Assembly (NCBI RefSeq): GCF_900091615.1
Contig: NZ_FMIA01000002.1
Coordinates: forward strand, 5,952,001-6,016,000
DNA length: 64,000 nt
Reading direction: 5' to 3'
From: Micromonospora yangpuensis
GTDB lineage: Bacteria > Actinomycetota > Actinomycetes > Mycobacteriales > Micromonosporaceae
The notes beneath the pieces are model-generated. The model made no database searches. It saw only the letters and a program-made list of their open reading frames with translations, and had not been told where the DNA came from. Positions 26,423 to 35,335 of this stretch are shown here, piece after piece (the first letter of the stretch is position 1; each line of letters opens with the position of its first letter). The translations under genes were made by a program, and so were the position numbers.

Positions 26423-27697
26423 ATGACCGTTCCCGCTCAGCGGGTCCGTCGACTTCCCTGGGCACCGGGCCGGCTGCTGCCGCTGCTGCTCGCCGCGGCG
26501 CTGCTGCTACCGGTGGTGTTCCTCGCCGTCCAGGCCGACCGGCTGCTCGACGCCGACCGGGAACTGGCCGAGCGGGAACGACTCGGCGTCGAGTACCTGC
26601 GCGCGCTCGGACCGGTCACCGAGGCGGTCGTGCAGGCGCAGTCCGCGGCGGTCGCCGGCCAGCCGGCCAGCCGGGACACCCTGAACCGGGCGGTCGAGGA
26701 GGCCGCCGCGGTGGACGCGCGGGTCGGCGGGGAACTGCGCAGCAGCGAGCGCTGGGCCGGTCTGCGGGCCAAGCTGGAGGCGCTGCCCGAGCGGGCGCTG
26801 GCCGATCCGGAGGCCGCCTTCACCGCGTACGGGGAGGTCACCGACCTGATCCTGGCCCTGCACGACAAGGTCCGCGAGACCGCCGGGCTGGTCCAGGATG
26901 CCGGCACCCACTCGTACTTCATGCAGGACGCCGTCGGGGAGGAGATGCCGGAGGCGATGGTCGCCGCCGGTCGTCTCGCCGACCTGGCGGTGCTGATCGG
27001 GCAGCGACCCGCCGCCGACCGGGCGACCTCCCTCGGTGAGCTGGCCACCATCCGGTTCACCGCCCTGCAGCCCGCCGGTGCCCTGGTGCGCAACCTGCAG
27101 TCGGCGGTGGAGGACACCGCCAGCACCGACTTCGGCGCGAACGTGCTCGCCCCGCTGGACCGGTACCAGCGGGCCGTCGCGACGCTGGCCGCCGTCTCCG
27201 TACCGCAGGGTCGCCCGGCAACCGTCGACGCGGCGCGGATCGCCACCGCCCGGACGCAGGCGCAGAGCGCCGCCCGGGAACTCCAGCCGGTCATCCTCGG
27301 CGAGATCGACCGGATCCTGACCGACCGGATCGACGGACTGGAGCGGGAGAACTGGTTGGTGTACGGGGCCGCCGGGCTCGCCGGGCTGCTGCTGGTGGTC
27401 CTCGCCGCCACCGGCTGGGTGTCCCCCGACAGAGCCCCGTCGGCGGCCGCCGACGCCACCGGCACCAGCGACCCGGCCGGCACCGTCGGCGGCGGATCGA
27501 GCGGCACCGGATCGGGTGGCACCGCCGTCGACAGCCCGGGAGGCAGGTCGGGCGGCACCGTCAGCGGCGGGTCGGACCGGTGGGCCCCGTCGACCGGACG
27601 GGCCGGCCGGCAACCGACCGAGCCGGCGCCCGGCGGGCAGCCGGTCGGCCAGCCCCGCGAAGCCGACCGGTGGAGGCCCTTCGATGCTGCTCGGTAG
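26423..27697 (+). CDS. Conservon-linked receptor-like membrane protein
   Basis: 424 residues. First membrane helix about 15-37, a ~290-residue outside helical domain (segments GVEYLRALGPVTEAVVQAQS, DAGTHSYFMQDAVGEEMPEA, FTALQPAGALVRNLQSAVED), second helix about 318-336 (YGAAGLAGLLLVVLAATGWV), then an ~85-residue Gly/Ser/Pro-rich cytoplasmic tail. The layout resembles a chemoreceptor or kinase sensor half with no kinase or signalling domain. The last 14 bases overlap the start of the Cvn kinase gene, so it is translated with it. I infer a co-receptor for the conservon. GGAGGAG site before the ATG. Confidence 0.78.
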   Translation: MTVPAQRVRRLPWAPGRLLPLLLAAALLLPVVFLAVQADRLLDADRELAERERLGVEYLRALGPVTEAVVQAQSAAVAGQPASRDTLNRAVEEAAAVDARVGGELRSSERWAGLRAKLEALPERALADPEAAFTAYGEVTDLILALHDKVRETAGLVQDAGTHSYFMQDAVGEEMPEAMVAAGRLADLAVLIGQRPAADRATSLGELATIRFTALQPAGALVRNLQSAVEDTASTDFGANVLAPLDRYQRAVATLAAVSVPQGRPATVDAARIATARTQAQSAARELQPVILGEIDRILTDRIDGLERENWLVYGAAGLAGLLLVVLAATGWVSPDRAPSAAADATGTSDPAGTVGGGSSGTGSGGTAVDSPGGRSGGTVSGGSDRWAPSTGRAGRQPTEPAPGGQPVGQPREADRWRPFDAAR

Positions 27698-30401
27698 GCT
27701 CCGGATCCGGGGCAAGCTCGCCCTGCTGGTGACCATTCCGCTGCTCTGCATGGCCGTGCTGACGGTGCCGGTGACCTGGGAACGGGTCGCCGCCGCGCAA
27801 CGGGCCGACGAGATCGCCCGGACCGTCCAGGTGGCCGGCCGGGTCGGCTCACTCCTGCAGCGTCTGCAGCGCGAGCGGCTGTTCGCCATCGGGGTGCTGC
27901 TCGGGCAGACCCAGCGCACCGAGCTGGTGCAGGCCATCGCCGAGGTGGACGACCGCGTCACCGACCTGCGCGCCGAACTCGGCGACGAGTTGCCGGCCGA
28001 GGTCGGCATCGCCCTGAACGGGGTACGGCAACTGGCCGAGGTACGCACCGCCACCCTGGCCGGTCGGGCCGACCCGGAACAGGTCATGGGCGGGTACGCG
28101 CCGGTGCACAAGGCTTTGATCGACGCGCTGCGGCTGCCCTACGACGTGGACACCCGCACCCCGGCCGGGCAACAGGTGCTGGCACTGGACAGCATCCTGC
28201 GCAAGAGCGAGGGGCTCAGCGCCGGCGCCACCCTGATCGTGCTGGTCGCCGCCCGCCCCAACCAGCAGACCGCGATCGCCTTCGTGGCCAACATGGCCAC
28301 CCTGACCCTGGAGAGCCAACGGCTGCTCGGCCTGCTCACCAAGGAGCAGCTGACCCTGGTGACCTTCGAGGGGAACGCCGTGGCCGAACGGACCAGCCCG
28401 GAGTTCCTCGACCAGAGCGCCCGGGACCCGGTGGCCGCGATCGCCGGGCTGGAGGTGTCGACGCTCTTCGACTCCATCTCGTCGATGATCACGCTGGGTC
28501 AGTTCGTGGAGAAGAAGCTCGTCGCCGACGTCACCACCGAGGTACGCGCCGACCGGCAGCAGGCGCTGACCACGGCGTACCTGGTGGGTGGGGTGACCAC
28601 GCTGATCCTGGTCGCGGTCCTGCTGCTCAGCGCGGCCGTCGGCCGGACGGTGGCCCGGCCGCTGACCCGGCTCACCCGGTCAGCCGACCGGGTCGCCCGG
28701 GTCGCCGAGTCCGAGCTGGTCCGGGTCACCGACGACGAGACCGAGGCCGCCCAGCCGGTCCGGCTGGACCCGATCGACGTGGGGGCCCGGGACGAGATCG
28801 GTGACCTGGCCCGCGCCTTCGAACGGGTCCAGACCACCGCCGCCCGGCTGGTGGAGCGGCAGGTGGCGAGCCAGCGCAACGTGGCCCAGATGTTCGGCCA
28901 CGTCGGTCGGCGTACCCAGAACCTGGTCGGCCGGCAGCTCGCACTGATCGACCGGTTGGAACGGCAGGAGACCGACCCGGGCCGGTTGGAGCACCTGTAC
29001 CGGCTCGACCACATCTCCAGCCGGCTACGCCGCAACGCGGGCAGCCTGGTGGTGCTCTCCGGCGCGGCCGGTGCCGACGCGCACGTCGCGCCGGTGCCGT
29101 TGGCCGACGTGGTCCGGCTGGCGCTCGGTGAGATCGAGGACTACCCCCGGGTGGACGTGCAGATCCCGGGCGGGGTCGCGGCGGCCCCGGCAATCGTCGG
29201 TGACCTGGTGTTGGCGCTGGCCGAGCTGATGGAGAACGCCACCGTCTTCTCGCCGCCGCACACCCGGGTGGTGGTCGCCGGTGAGCTGACCGACGACGGC
29301 GCCCGGCTGACCGTGACCGACCACGGTATCGGTATGAGCGAGCAGCGGCTGGCCGAGGAGAACGCCCGGCTGACCCGGCGGGAACGGCTGGACCTGGCCC
29401 CCACCGAGGTGCTCGGCCTCTTCGTGGTGGGCCGGCTGGCCCGCCGGCACGGCTGGACGGCGACGCTGGTCCCGACCACCGGCGGCGGGGTGACCGCCAC
29501 CCTGGAGATCCCCCGGTCCGCGCTGGCCTACGGCACGGGTCAGCCCACCGCCGTCGCCCGGGCGGCCCTGCCGGCCCGCCCGGGTGCCGCCCCGGTCGAC
29601 CGGGCGGGTCCGGCCACCCCGCCGCGCCGGCAGCCGGCAGCGGATTCCCCGGCCGGCGCCGGACGGGCGCTGGTCGCGGGCACCGCCGAGCCGCCGGGCG
29701 GGCCGGTGATCGACGCCACCGCGCTGCCCGGGTTCGACCCCACGTTGCTCACCCGGGCCACCCGGGCCACGGCAGACGGCGAGTCCTGGGACGCCTTCGG
29801 CAAGGTCCTCGACCCACCGGCCGGCACCGGCCGCCCCACCGACACCGACCAGCCCACCACCCCTGGCCAGCCCACCACCCCTGGCCAGGCCCTCGCCCCT
29901 GGCCAGCCCCTCGCCCCTGGCCAGCCCGCCGAGACCGGCCAGCCCACCGGCGTCGACCGGCCGGTCGCGGCCCGGCCAGCCACGGCCCGGCCCGGCCCGG
30001 TCGGCTCCCCGACCGCCGGTGCGGTCCGGCGGCGGGTGCCGGGGGCCAGCCTGACCCGGGCGACTCCGGCGGTCGGACCGGTGGACGCCACCGGGGCCGA
30101 CCCGGCCGCCGCGCGGGCCCTGATCGAGCAGTTCGAATCGGGGGTACGCCGAGCCGAGCTGACCCGCTCGGAGCCGGGCCCGCAACCCGACGAACCGGCT
30201 GCCCCACCGAAGCGGTCCATCCTGAGCCGGCGGGTACCGGGAGCCAACCTGACCGTCGGACCGCCCCGACAACCACCCAGTGAGAACCCGGGCGACCCGG
30301 CCGAGGTCCGCGACCTCATCAACGCGTTCGAGACCGGTGTCGCCCGGGCTCTGCGCGAAGTCAGTCCCGACCGCAGCAACCACGAAGGGCCACCACGTTG
30401 A
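27684..30401 (+). CDS. cvnA: Conservon sensor histidine-kinase-like protein (CvnA type)
   Basis: 905 residues. Membrane helix (13-32), a nitrate-sensor-like outside domain with two-helix bundles (to about 300), second helix (about 300-322), HAMP-like segment, a Cvn-type dimerisation region (FGHVGRRTQNLVGRQLALID, LYRLDHISSRLRRNAGSLVV) and an HATPase domain (ELMENATVFSPP, DHGIGM, LGLFVVGRLARRHGW). A ~280-residue proline-rich tail follows, with PGQ repeats and two copies of an RRVPGA...FExGVxRA motif. Cvn proteins form a membrane-bound complex comparable to a GPCR/G-protein system. ATG at 27684 after TGGAGG. Stop overlaps the next gene. Confidence 0.92.
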   Translation: MLLGRLRIRGKLALLVTIPLLCMAVLTVPVTWERVAAAQRADEIARTVQVAGRVGSLLQRLQRERLFAIGVLLGQTQRTELVQAIAEVDDRVTDLRAELGDELPAEVGIALNGVRQLAEVRTATLAGRADPEQVMGGYAPVHKALIDALRLPYDVDTRTPAGQQVLALDSILRKSEGLSAGATLIVLVAARPNQQTAIAFVANMATLTLESQRLLGLLTKEQLTLVTFEGNAVAERTSPEFLDQSARDPVAAIAGLEVSTLFDSISSMITLGQFVEKKLVADVTTEVRADRQQALTTAYLVGGVTTLILVAVLLLSAAVGRTVARPLTRLTRSADRVARVAESELVRVTDDETEAAQPVRLDPIDVGARDEIGDLARAFERVQTTAARLVERQVASQRNVAQMFGHVGRRTQNLVGRQLALIDRLERQETDPGRLEHLYRLDHISSRLRRNAGSLVVLSGAAGADAHVAPVPLADVVRLALGEIEDYPRVDVQIPGGVAAAPAIVGDLVLALAELMENATVFSPPHTRVVVAGELTDDGARLTVTDHGIGMSEQRLAEENARLTRRERLDLAPTEVLGLFVVGRLARRHGWTATLVPTTGGGVTATLEIPRSALAYGTGQPTAVARAALPARPGAAPVDRAGPATPPRRQPAADSPAGAGRALVAGTAEPPGGPVIDATALPGFDPTLLTRATRATADGESWDAFGKVLDPPAGTGRPTDTDQPTTPGQPTTPGQALAPGQPLAPGQPAETGQPTGVDRPVAARPATARPGPVGSPTAGAVRRRVPGASLTRATPAVGPVDATGADPAAARALIEQFESGVRRAELTRSEPGPQPDEPAAPPKRSILSRRVPGANLTVGPPRQPPSENPGDPAEVRDLINAFETGVARALREVSPDRSNHEGPPR

Positions 30402-30868
30402 CCAGCCCCTACCTGCACGAAAACATCGATCACCAGAACCACTCGGTAGGTGAGCTCAGCCCGGAGGCACGAACCTTCAACTGGTTGCTGGACTCGTTCA
30501 CCTCCAGCACGGCCGGGGTGCTGGAGGCGATCGCGGTCTCCTCGGACGGGCTGCTGATGGCGATGTCGGCGATCAAGGACCGGTCCAACGCCGAGCGGCT
30601 CGCCGCCGTGGTCTCCGGCATGACCAGCCTGGCCGGCGGCGCGGCAAGCTGGTACGAGTTGGGTGGACTCAACCGCGTCATCGTGGACATGGCCGACGGG
30701 TACCTGCTGATCAGCGCGATCAGCAGTGGTTCGGTGCTCGGGGTGGTCGCCGACCGGTCGGCCAACCTCGGCACCGTGGCGTACGAGATGACGCTCTTCG
30801 CCGGACGGGCCGGCGGAGCGCTCAGCCCGCGACTGATCGCCGAGTTGAAGAACGCCGTCCAACAGTGA
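30398..30868 (+). CDS. cvnB: Roadblock/LC7 domain protein (CvnB type)
   Basis: 156 residues with a single roadblock/LC7 fold: NWLLDSFTSSTAGVLEAIAV, SSDGLLMAMS, LAAVVSGMTSLAGGAASWYE, DGYLLISAISSGSVLGVVAD. In Streptomyces this component binds the GTPase CvnD and modulates it. TTG start at 30398 overlaps the kinase stop (TTGA). The 20 or so residues before the domain (YLHENIDHQNHSVGELS) are not part of the fold. Confidence 0.94.
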   Translation: MTSPYLHENIDHQNHSVGELSPEARTFNWLLDSFTSSTAGVLEAIAVSSDGLLMAMSAIKDRSNAERLAAVVSGMTSLAGGAASWYELGGLNRVIVDMADGYLLISAISSGSVLGVVADRSANLGTVAYEMTLFAGRAGGALSPRLIAELKNAVQQ

Positions 30869-31518
30869 CCCCGGACGTCCCCGACGAGGAACCGGAGCCC
30901 GAACCGTCGATCCGGATCCGGCCCTACCTGCAGGCTCCGCCCCCGGCCACCGACGGTGCACCGCCGTACGGCGCACGACCGGTCCGGCCCGCGGAGGGCA
31001 ACCGGCCGTACCCGGCCGCCGAGGGCAACCGGCCGTACCCGGGCATGGAGGGCAACCGGCCGTACCCGGCCGGTGACGACCCGGGTCCGTTCCCGGCCGA
31101 CGAGGGCCCGGCGCCGTTCCCGGTGGTGGGCGACTCGACGCCGGACGCGCCGGACCCGGTCCTCGGCCACCGCAGCGAGCTGCGCCCCTTCGTGCTCACC
31201 GCCGGTAGGGTGACCGGCGCCGACCCGGAGATCGGGCTGGAGACCCAGGTCACCACCCGGGTGGCCGACGGTGCCTGGGGGGTCGACCCGATCGCCCGAC
31301 TCACGCCGGAACTCCAGGCGATCATCGCGGTCTGCGTCGAACCGACCTCGGTCGCGGAGATCTCGGCCCGGACCCGGTTGCACCTCGGTGTCACCCGGGT
31401 CCTCGTCGGTGACCTACGGGCCGCCGGCCATCTCGACGTGCACGTCAGCGATGTCCCGGACGTCCACGACCCCGACCTCATCCTGCGAGTGATTGATGGA
31501 CTACGTGCGATCTCCTGA
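30865..31518 (+). CDS. cvnC: DUF742 protein (CvnC type)
   Basis: 217 residues. The N-terminal half is disordered and contains three near-identical 9-residue units EGNRPYPAA / EGNRPYPGM / EGNRPYPAG. The C-terminal ~115 residues are the DUF742 domain: LRPFVLTAGRVTGADPEIGL, LTPELQAIIAVCVEPTSVAE, LGVTRVLVGDLRAAGHLDVH, a winged-helix-like fold. GTG start at 30865 overlaps the CvnB stop. Third subunit of the conservon complex. Confidence 0.93.
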   Translation: MTPDVPDEEPEPEPSIRIRPYLQAPPPATDGAPPYGARPVRPAEGNRPYPAAEGNRPYPGMEGNRPYPAGDDPGPFPADEGPAPFPVVGDSTPDAPDPVLGHRSELRPFVLTAGRVTGADPEIGLETQVTTRVADGAWGVDPIARLTPELQAIIAVCVEPTSVAEISARTRLHLGVTRVLVGDLRAAGHLDVHVSDVPDVHDPDLILRVIDGLRAIS

Positions 31519-32278
31519 ATGGCCGGTCACACCGCCGGGCGGGCTCGTCGCGAACGGCGCTCCCGGCCGGTACGCCACACCGAGCGGCCCGGCCACCGGA
31601 CGGGCCGCCCTGCCGAGCCCGGAGCCGCCGACCGACCGGGCGGTGCTGCCCGTGCCCGGGGCGCCACCGCCGTACCGGTCGGCGGCCACCGCCGCGCCCG
31701 GCACCGGCCGGTCCGGACCGCCGCCGATCCCGGTCAAGATCGTGGTCGCGGGCGGCTTCGGGGTGGGCAAGACCACCACGGTGGGTGCGATCTCCGAGAT
31801 CGTCCCGCTGACCACCGAGGCCGAGATGACCAGCGCCGGGATCGGGGTCGACGACCCCGGCATCGGCTCGGACAAGACCACCACCACGGTGGCCATGGAC
31901 TTCGGTTGCGTCACCATCGACCGCAGCCTCAAGCTGTACCTGTTCGGCACGCCCGGTCAGGCCCGCTTCGGCTTCATGTGGGACGACCTGGCCCGGGGGG
32001 CACTCGGCGCGCTCGTGGTGGTGGACAGCGGGCGGCTCGACGACTGTTATCCGGCGATCGACTACTTCGAGCGGGCCGGGTTGCCGTTCGTGGTGGGGGT
32101 GAACGCCTTCAACGGCCGGCTGGAGCACGACCTCGACTCGATCCGGTGGGCGTTGGCCATCGGTGATCAGGTGCCACTTGTGCAGTTCGATGCCCGGGAC
32201 CGGCTGTCGGTACGGGACGCCCTGCTGGTGGTCCTGGACCGGGCGCTGGACCGGGCCACCCGGGACACTAGAGCGTGA
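31496..32278 (+). CDS. cvnD: Ras-like small GTPase (CvnD type)
   Basis: 260 residues. After a ~75-residue Pro/Ala-rich leader comes the GTPase domain: P-loop GGFGVGKTTTVGAI, switch region with DKTTTTVAMDFG, FGTPGQARFGFMW in place of the canonical DxxG, GALVVVDSGRL, and VNAFNGRLE where NKxD would be. These departures are typical of CvnD proteins. ATG at 31496 chosen over a TTG one codon earlier; it overlaps cvnC by 23 bases. CvnD cycles GTP with help of CvnB in the Streptomyces model. Confidence 0.93.
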   Translation: MDYVRSPEWPVTPPGGLVANGAPGRYATPSGPATGRAALPSPEPPTDRAVLPVPGAPPPYRSAATAAPGTGRSGPPPIPVKIVVAGGFGVGKTTTVGAISEIVPLTTEAEMTSAGIGVDDPGIGSDKTTTTVAMDFGCVTIDRSLKLYLFGTPGQARFGFMWDDLARGALGALVVVDSGRLDDCYPAIDYFERAGLPFVVGVNAFNGRLEHDLDSIRWALAIGDQVPLVQFDARDRLSVRDALLVVLDRALDRATRDTRA

Positions 32279-32313
32279 AGTGCCCGGCCGGGCCGTCGTG
32301 GAAGAGGTGAGTC

Positions 32314-32805
32314 GTGCGAGGCGATCTGGACGAGACCCTGGCCCGGATGGCCCGGCGCGAGGAGGCACTCCGGCGGGCCAACGATCCGGTAGGTGGCCGC
32401 AACGCCCGACCGGGAGCCGAGCGGCACGATCCGGTTCCCGGACCGCCCACCGAGCGGGACGAACCGGCCGGCTCCGGGCTGGCCACCGTCGGCGGCCCGG
32501 ATCCGGTGCAGGCGGTCGTCGAGGCGGTGAGCCGGGTGGTCGCCGCGCATCCGGGAGTCGCGGTCAGCCTGCGGGTGGAGCACGCCGGGCAGGCGTACCC
32601 GGTGCGGGTCGGCTGGTCCGACCGGGGGGTGACGGTGGGTACCGAGAACGAGGCCGTACCCCCGCCGGTGTGGCCCATGCCGGCACGGACCGAACCGGCC
32701 TGGACGAACGCGCCGGAGGGTGCCGCACCCGATCCGGCGGCCCGGCTGGCCGAGATGATCCGCCGGGACCCGTCGCTGCTGCGCGACGACGGCGGTCCCC
32801 GGTGA
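32314..32805 (+). CDS. Hypothetical protein following the conservon
   Basis: 163 residues, not recognised. Short helical start (DETLARMARREEALRRANDP), a disordered stretch, then a small alpha/beta unit (DPVQAVVEAVSRVVAAHPGV, AVSLRVEHAGQAYPVRVGW, GVTVGTENEAVPPP) and a C-terminal helix AARLAEMIRRDPSLL. GTG at 32314, only 35 bases after cvnD, with a GAAGAGG site, so probably co-transcribed with the conservon. A role as conservon accessory is inferred from position only. Confidence 0.65.
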   Translation: MRGDLDETLARMARREEALRRANDPVGGRNARPGAERHDPVPGPPTERDEPAGSGLATVGGPDPVQAVVEAVSRVVAAHPGVAVSLRVEHAGQAYPVRVGWSDRGVTVGTENEAVPPPVWPMPARTEPAWTNAPEGAAPDPAARLAEMIRRDPSLLRDDGGPR

Positions 32806-32857
32806 CCGGGCGGCCGGTGACCGGGCGACCGGTGCTGGCGGCGGCTACTGTCGGGCG

Positions 32858-35230
32858 GTGGCGCAACCCGACCTGACTCTTACCGCGAGCCTGCGACCAG
32901 CGGCGCTGGACGCCCGACGGGGCATCGTCCGGCTGCACCCGGAGGTGCTGACCGCGTTGGGGCTACGCCCCGGCGACCCGGTGCGGCTGGCCGGCCGACG
33001 GACCACCGCCGGCATCGTGGCGAAGGCCGAACAGACCGCTAGCGCGGCCCTGCTCTACGCCGACGACCTGATCCTGGGCAACCTCGGAATCCGCGACGGC
33101 GGGCAGGTCACGGTCAGCCCTCTCCCGGTCACCGCCGCCCGTCGGGTGACGGTCACCGGCGCGGCAGAGGTCGCCGCGGTGGTCTCCCCGGAGATGCTGC
33201 GCCTCGCCCTGCTCGGCAAGGTGGTCACCGTCGGCGACGACGTGTCGCTGCTCCCCCAGGACGTGTCGCCCGACGCCGCGGTCCGCACCCTGGTCGAGGC
33301 CGCCCGCCGCAGCCTCGCCAACACCGTCGGGTACGCCTGGACCAGCACCCTGCTCACCGTGGTGGGCGCCGAGCCGGAGACCGGGTCGCTGGTCACCATG
33401 GACACCATGGTCGGCTGGGAACACGGCCCGACCACCCACGGCTCGACCGGCCCCGGCAGGTCGTCGCGGACCGGCGTCGGTGCCGGCTTCGGGGCAGGTT
33501 CCTCGTTCGAGGCGGGCTCGCTGGCCGGGGCGGGCTCCTCGTCCGGGGCCGGCGCCGCAGGCGGAGCTGGTGCCACGGCCGAGGCTCAGCTGGCGGGGCT
33601 CGCCGGCCGGCGCGGTGCCGGCCAGCAGAGCGGCGTGTCGCCGGGTGCCGAGGAGACGGCTACCGAGTGGGCGCCCTCGATCGACGAACTGCCCGGCCTG
33701 CGCGGCCAGGCCGAACAGCTCACCGAGCTGCTCGATCTCGGCTTCCACCACCGGGAGGTGCTGGGTCGGCTGGGCACCACGGTCTCGCTCGGCGTACTGC
33801 TCAGCGGGCCGGCGGGCTCCGGGAAGTCGGCCCTGGTCCGGGCGGTCGCCGCCGGGGTACGGGCCCGGGTCCGCCCGCTCTGGGCACCCGAGATCGCCGC
33901 GCTGAGCAACCAGGCCGCCGCCGAACGGCTACGCGCCGCCGCCGCCGAGGTGACCGCCGAGGGACCGGCCGTGCTGCTGGTCACCGACGTGGAGGCGCTG
34001 GCCCCCGCCGACGAGCCGGGCCCGGTGGCCACCGTGTTCCGGCAGTTGCTCGGCGAGATCCTGCGGGCCGGGGTGGCGGTGGTCTGCACCACCGGCCGTC
34101 CCGAGGCGGTCGACCCGGGGCTACGCGCCCCGGACCTGCTCTCCCTGCGGATCAGCGTGTCGCTGCCCGACTCGGCGATGCGCCGGGAACAGCTGAGCGT
34201 GCTCACCCGACAGGTCGCGCTCGCCGAGGACGTACGGCTGGAGGAGGTCGCGGGGCGTACCCCCGGGTTCGTCGCCGCGGACCTGGCCGCGCTGGTCCGG
34301 GAGGCCGGGGTACGCGCGGCGCTGCGGCAGAAGACCGAGACCACCCCGACGGTGGCGATGGCCGACTTCACCGCCGCGCTGGAGGTGGTCCGGCCGACCA
34401 CCATGGCCTCCTCGACGCTGGAGGTCGCCAAGGTCACCCTGGACGACGTCGGTGACCTGGTCGAGGTGAAGGAGCAGCTGACCGAGTCGGTGCTCTGGCC
34501 GCTGACCTACCCGGACACCTTCGCCCGGCTGGGCGTGCAGCCGCCGCGCGGGGTACTGCTCTACGGGCCGCCGGGCTGCGGCAAGACGTTCCTGGTCACC
34601 GCGTTGGCCGGATCGGGTCGGGCCAACGTGCTGTCGGTCAAGGGCGCGGAGCTGCTGTCGAAGTGGGTGGGCGAGAGCGAACGGGCGGTCCGGGAGCTGT
34701 TCCGCCGGGCCCGGGAGGCCGCGCCGACCCTGGTCTTCCTGGACGAGGTGGACGCCCTGGCCCCGACCCGGGGTCAGGCCACCGACGGGGGCACCACCGA
34801 CCGGGTGGTCGCCGCCCTACTCACCGAGCTGGACGGGGTGGAGTCGCTGCGCAACGTGGTGGTGGTCGGCGCCACCAACCGGCCCGACCTGATCGACCCG
34901 GCGCTGCTGCGTCCCGGCCGGCTGGAGCGGCTGGTCTACGTACCGCCACCGGACGCCGAGGCCCGCGCGGCGATCCTGACGGCCGCCGCCCGCAACGTGC
35001 CGCTCGCCGAGGACGTGGAGTTGGCCGCGCTCGCCGAACAGCTGGACGGCTTCTCGGCGGCGGACTGCGCCGCGCTGGTCCGGGAGGCGGCGCTGGCCGC
35101 GATGCGCGAATCGCTGACCGCCTCGACGGTCACCGCCGCACACGTGGCCGCCGCCCGCGACAAGGTCCGCCCCTCCCTCGACCCCGCCCAGGTAGCCGCC
35201 CTGGCCGCCTACGCCACCCGACGCGGGTAA
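32858..35230 (+). CDS. Cdc48/VCP-like AAA+ ATPase with two AAA modules
   Basis: 790 residues. N-terminal double-psi barrel-like domain (1-170: RLHPEVLTALGLRPGDPVRL), Gly/Ala-rich linker (190-265), first AAA module with Walker A GPAGSGKSA near residue 317 but a weak Walker B (LLVTDVEAL, Glu displaced), second module with intact GPPGCGKTF near 570, VFLDEVDALAPTRG, and arginine-finger region LIDPALLRPGRLERL. Actinobacterial relatives may unfold substrates for the proteasome; no proteasome gene is here. GTG start at 32858 after TACTGT plus six bases (leaderless). The TAA stop is part of a dispersed repeat. Confidence 0.93.
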   Translation: MAQPDLTLTASLRPAALDARRGIVRLHPEVLTALGLRPGDPVRLAGRRTTAGIVAKAEQTASAALLYADDLILGNLGIRDGGQVTVSPLPVTAARRVTVTGAAEVAAVVSPEMLRLALLGKVVTVGDDVSLLPQDVSPDAAVRTLVEAARRSLANTVGYAWTSTLLTVVGAEPETGSLVTMDTMVGWEHGPTTHGSTGPGRSSRTGVGAGFGAGSSFEAGSLAGAGSSSGAGAAGGAGATAEAQLAGLAGRRGAGQQSGVSPGAEETATEWAPSIDELPGLRGQAEQLTELLDLGFHHREVLGRLGTTVSLGVLLSGPAGSGKSALVRAVAAGVRARVRPLWAPEIAALSNQAAAERLRAAAAEVTAEGPAVLLVTDVEALAPADEPGPVATVFRQLLGEILRAGVAVVCTTGRPEAVDPGLRAPDLLSLRISVSLPDSAMRREQLSVLTRQVALAEDVRLEEVAGRTPGFVAADLAALVREAGVRAALRQKTETTPTVAMADFTAALEVVRPTTMASSTLEVAKVTLDDVGDLVEVKEQLTESVLWPLTYPDTFARLGVQPPRGVLLYGPPGCGKTFLVTALAGSGRANVLSVKGAELLSKWVGESERAVRELFRRAREAAPTLVFLDEVDALAPTRGQATDGGTTDRVVAALLTELDGVESLRNVVVVGATNRPDLIDPALLRPGRLERLVYVPPPDAEARAAILTAAARNVPLAEDVELAALAEQLDGFSAADCAALVREAALAAMRESLTASTVTAAHVAAARDKVRPSLDPAQVAALAAYATRRG

Positions 35231-35281
35231 GGAAGGGCCCCCTGTTAACGCATTCGGTATAGCGGGGCACCCCGCTCACCT
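35227..35281 (+). repeat. Dispersed hairpin repeat, copy 5
   Basis: GTAAGGAAGGGCCCCCTGTT then AACGCATTCGGTATAGCGGG and GCACCCCGCTCACC. Its first TAA is the stop codon of the AAA+ ATPase gene. In this copy the distal arm has changed (CCCCGCTC), weakening the hairpin. Confidence 0.88.
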
Positions 35282-35335
35282 CGGTCCGGGGGATACCCGC
35301 TGGCTTGTCCCGGCGTCGGGGGCAAGAATCGCGTG

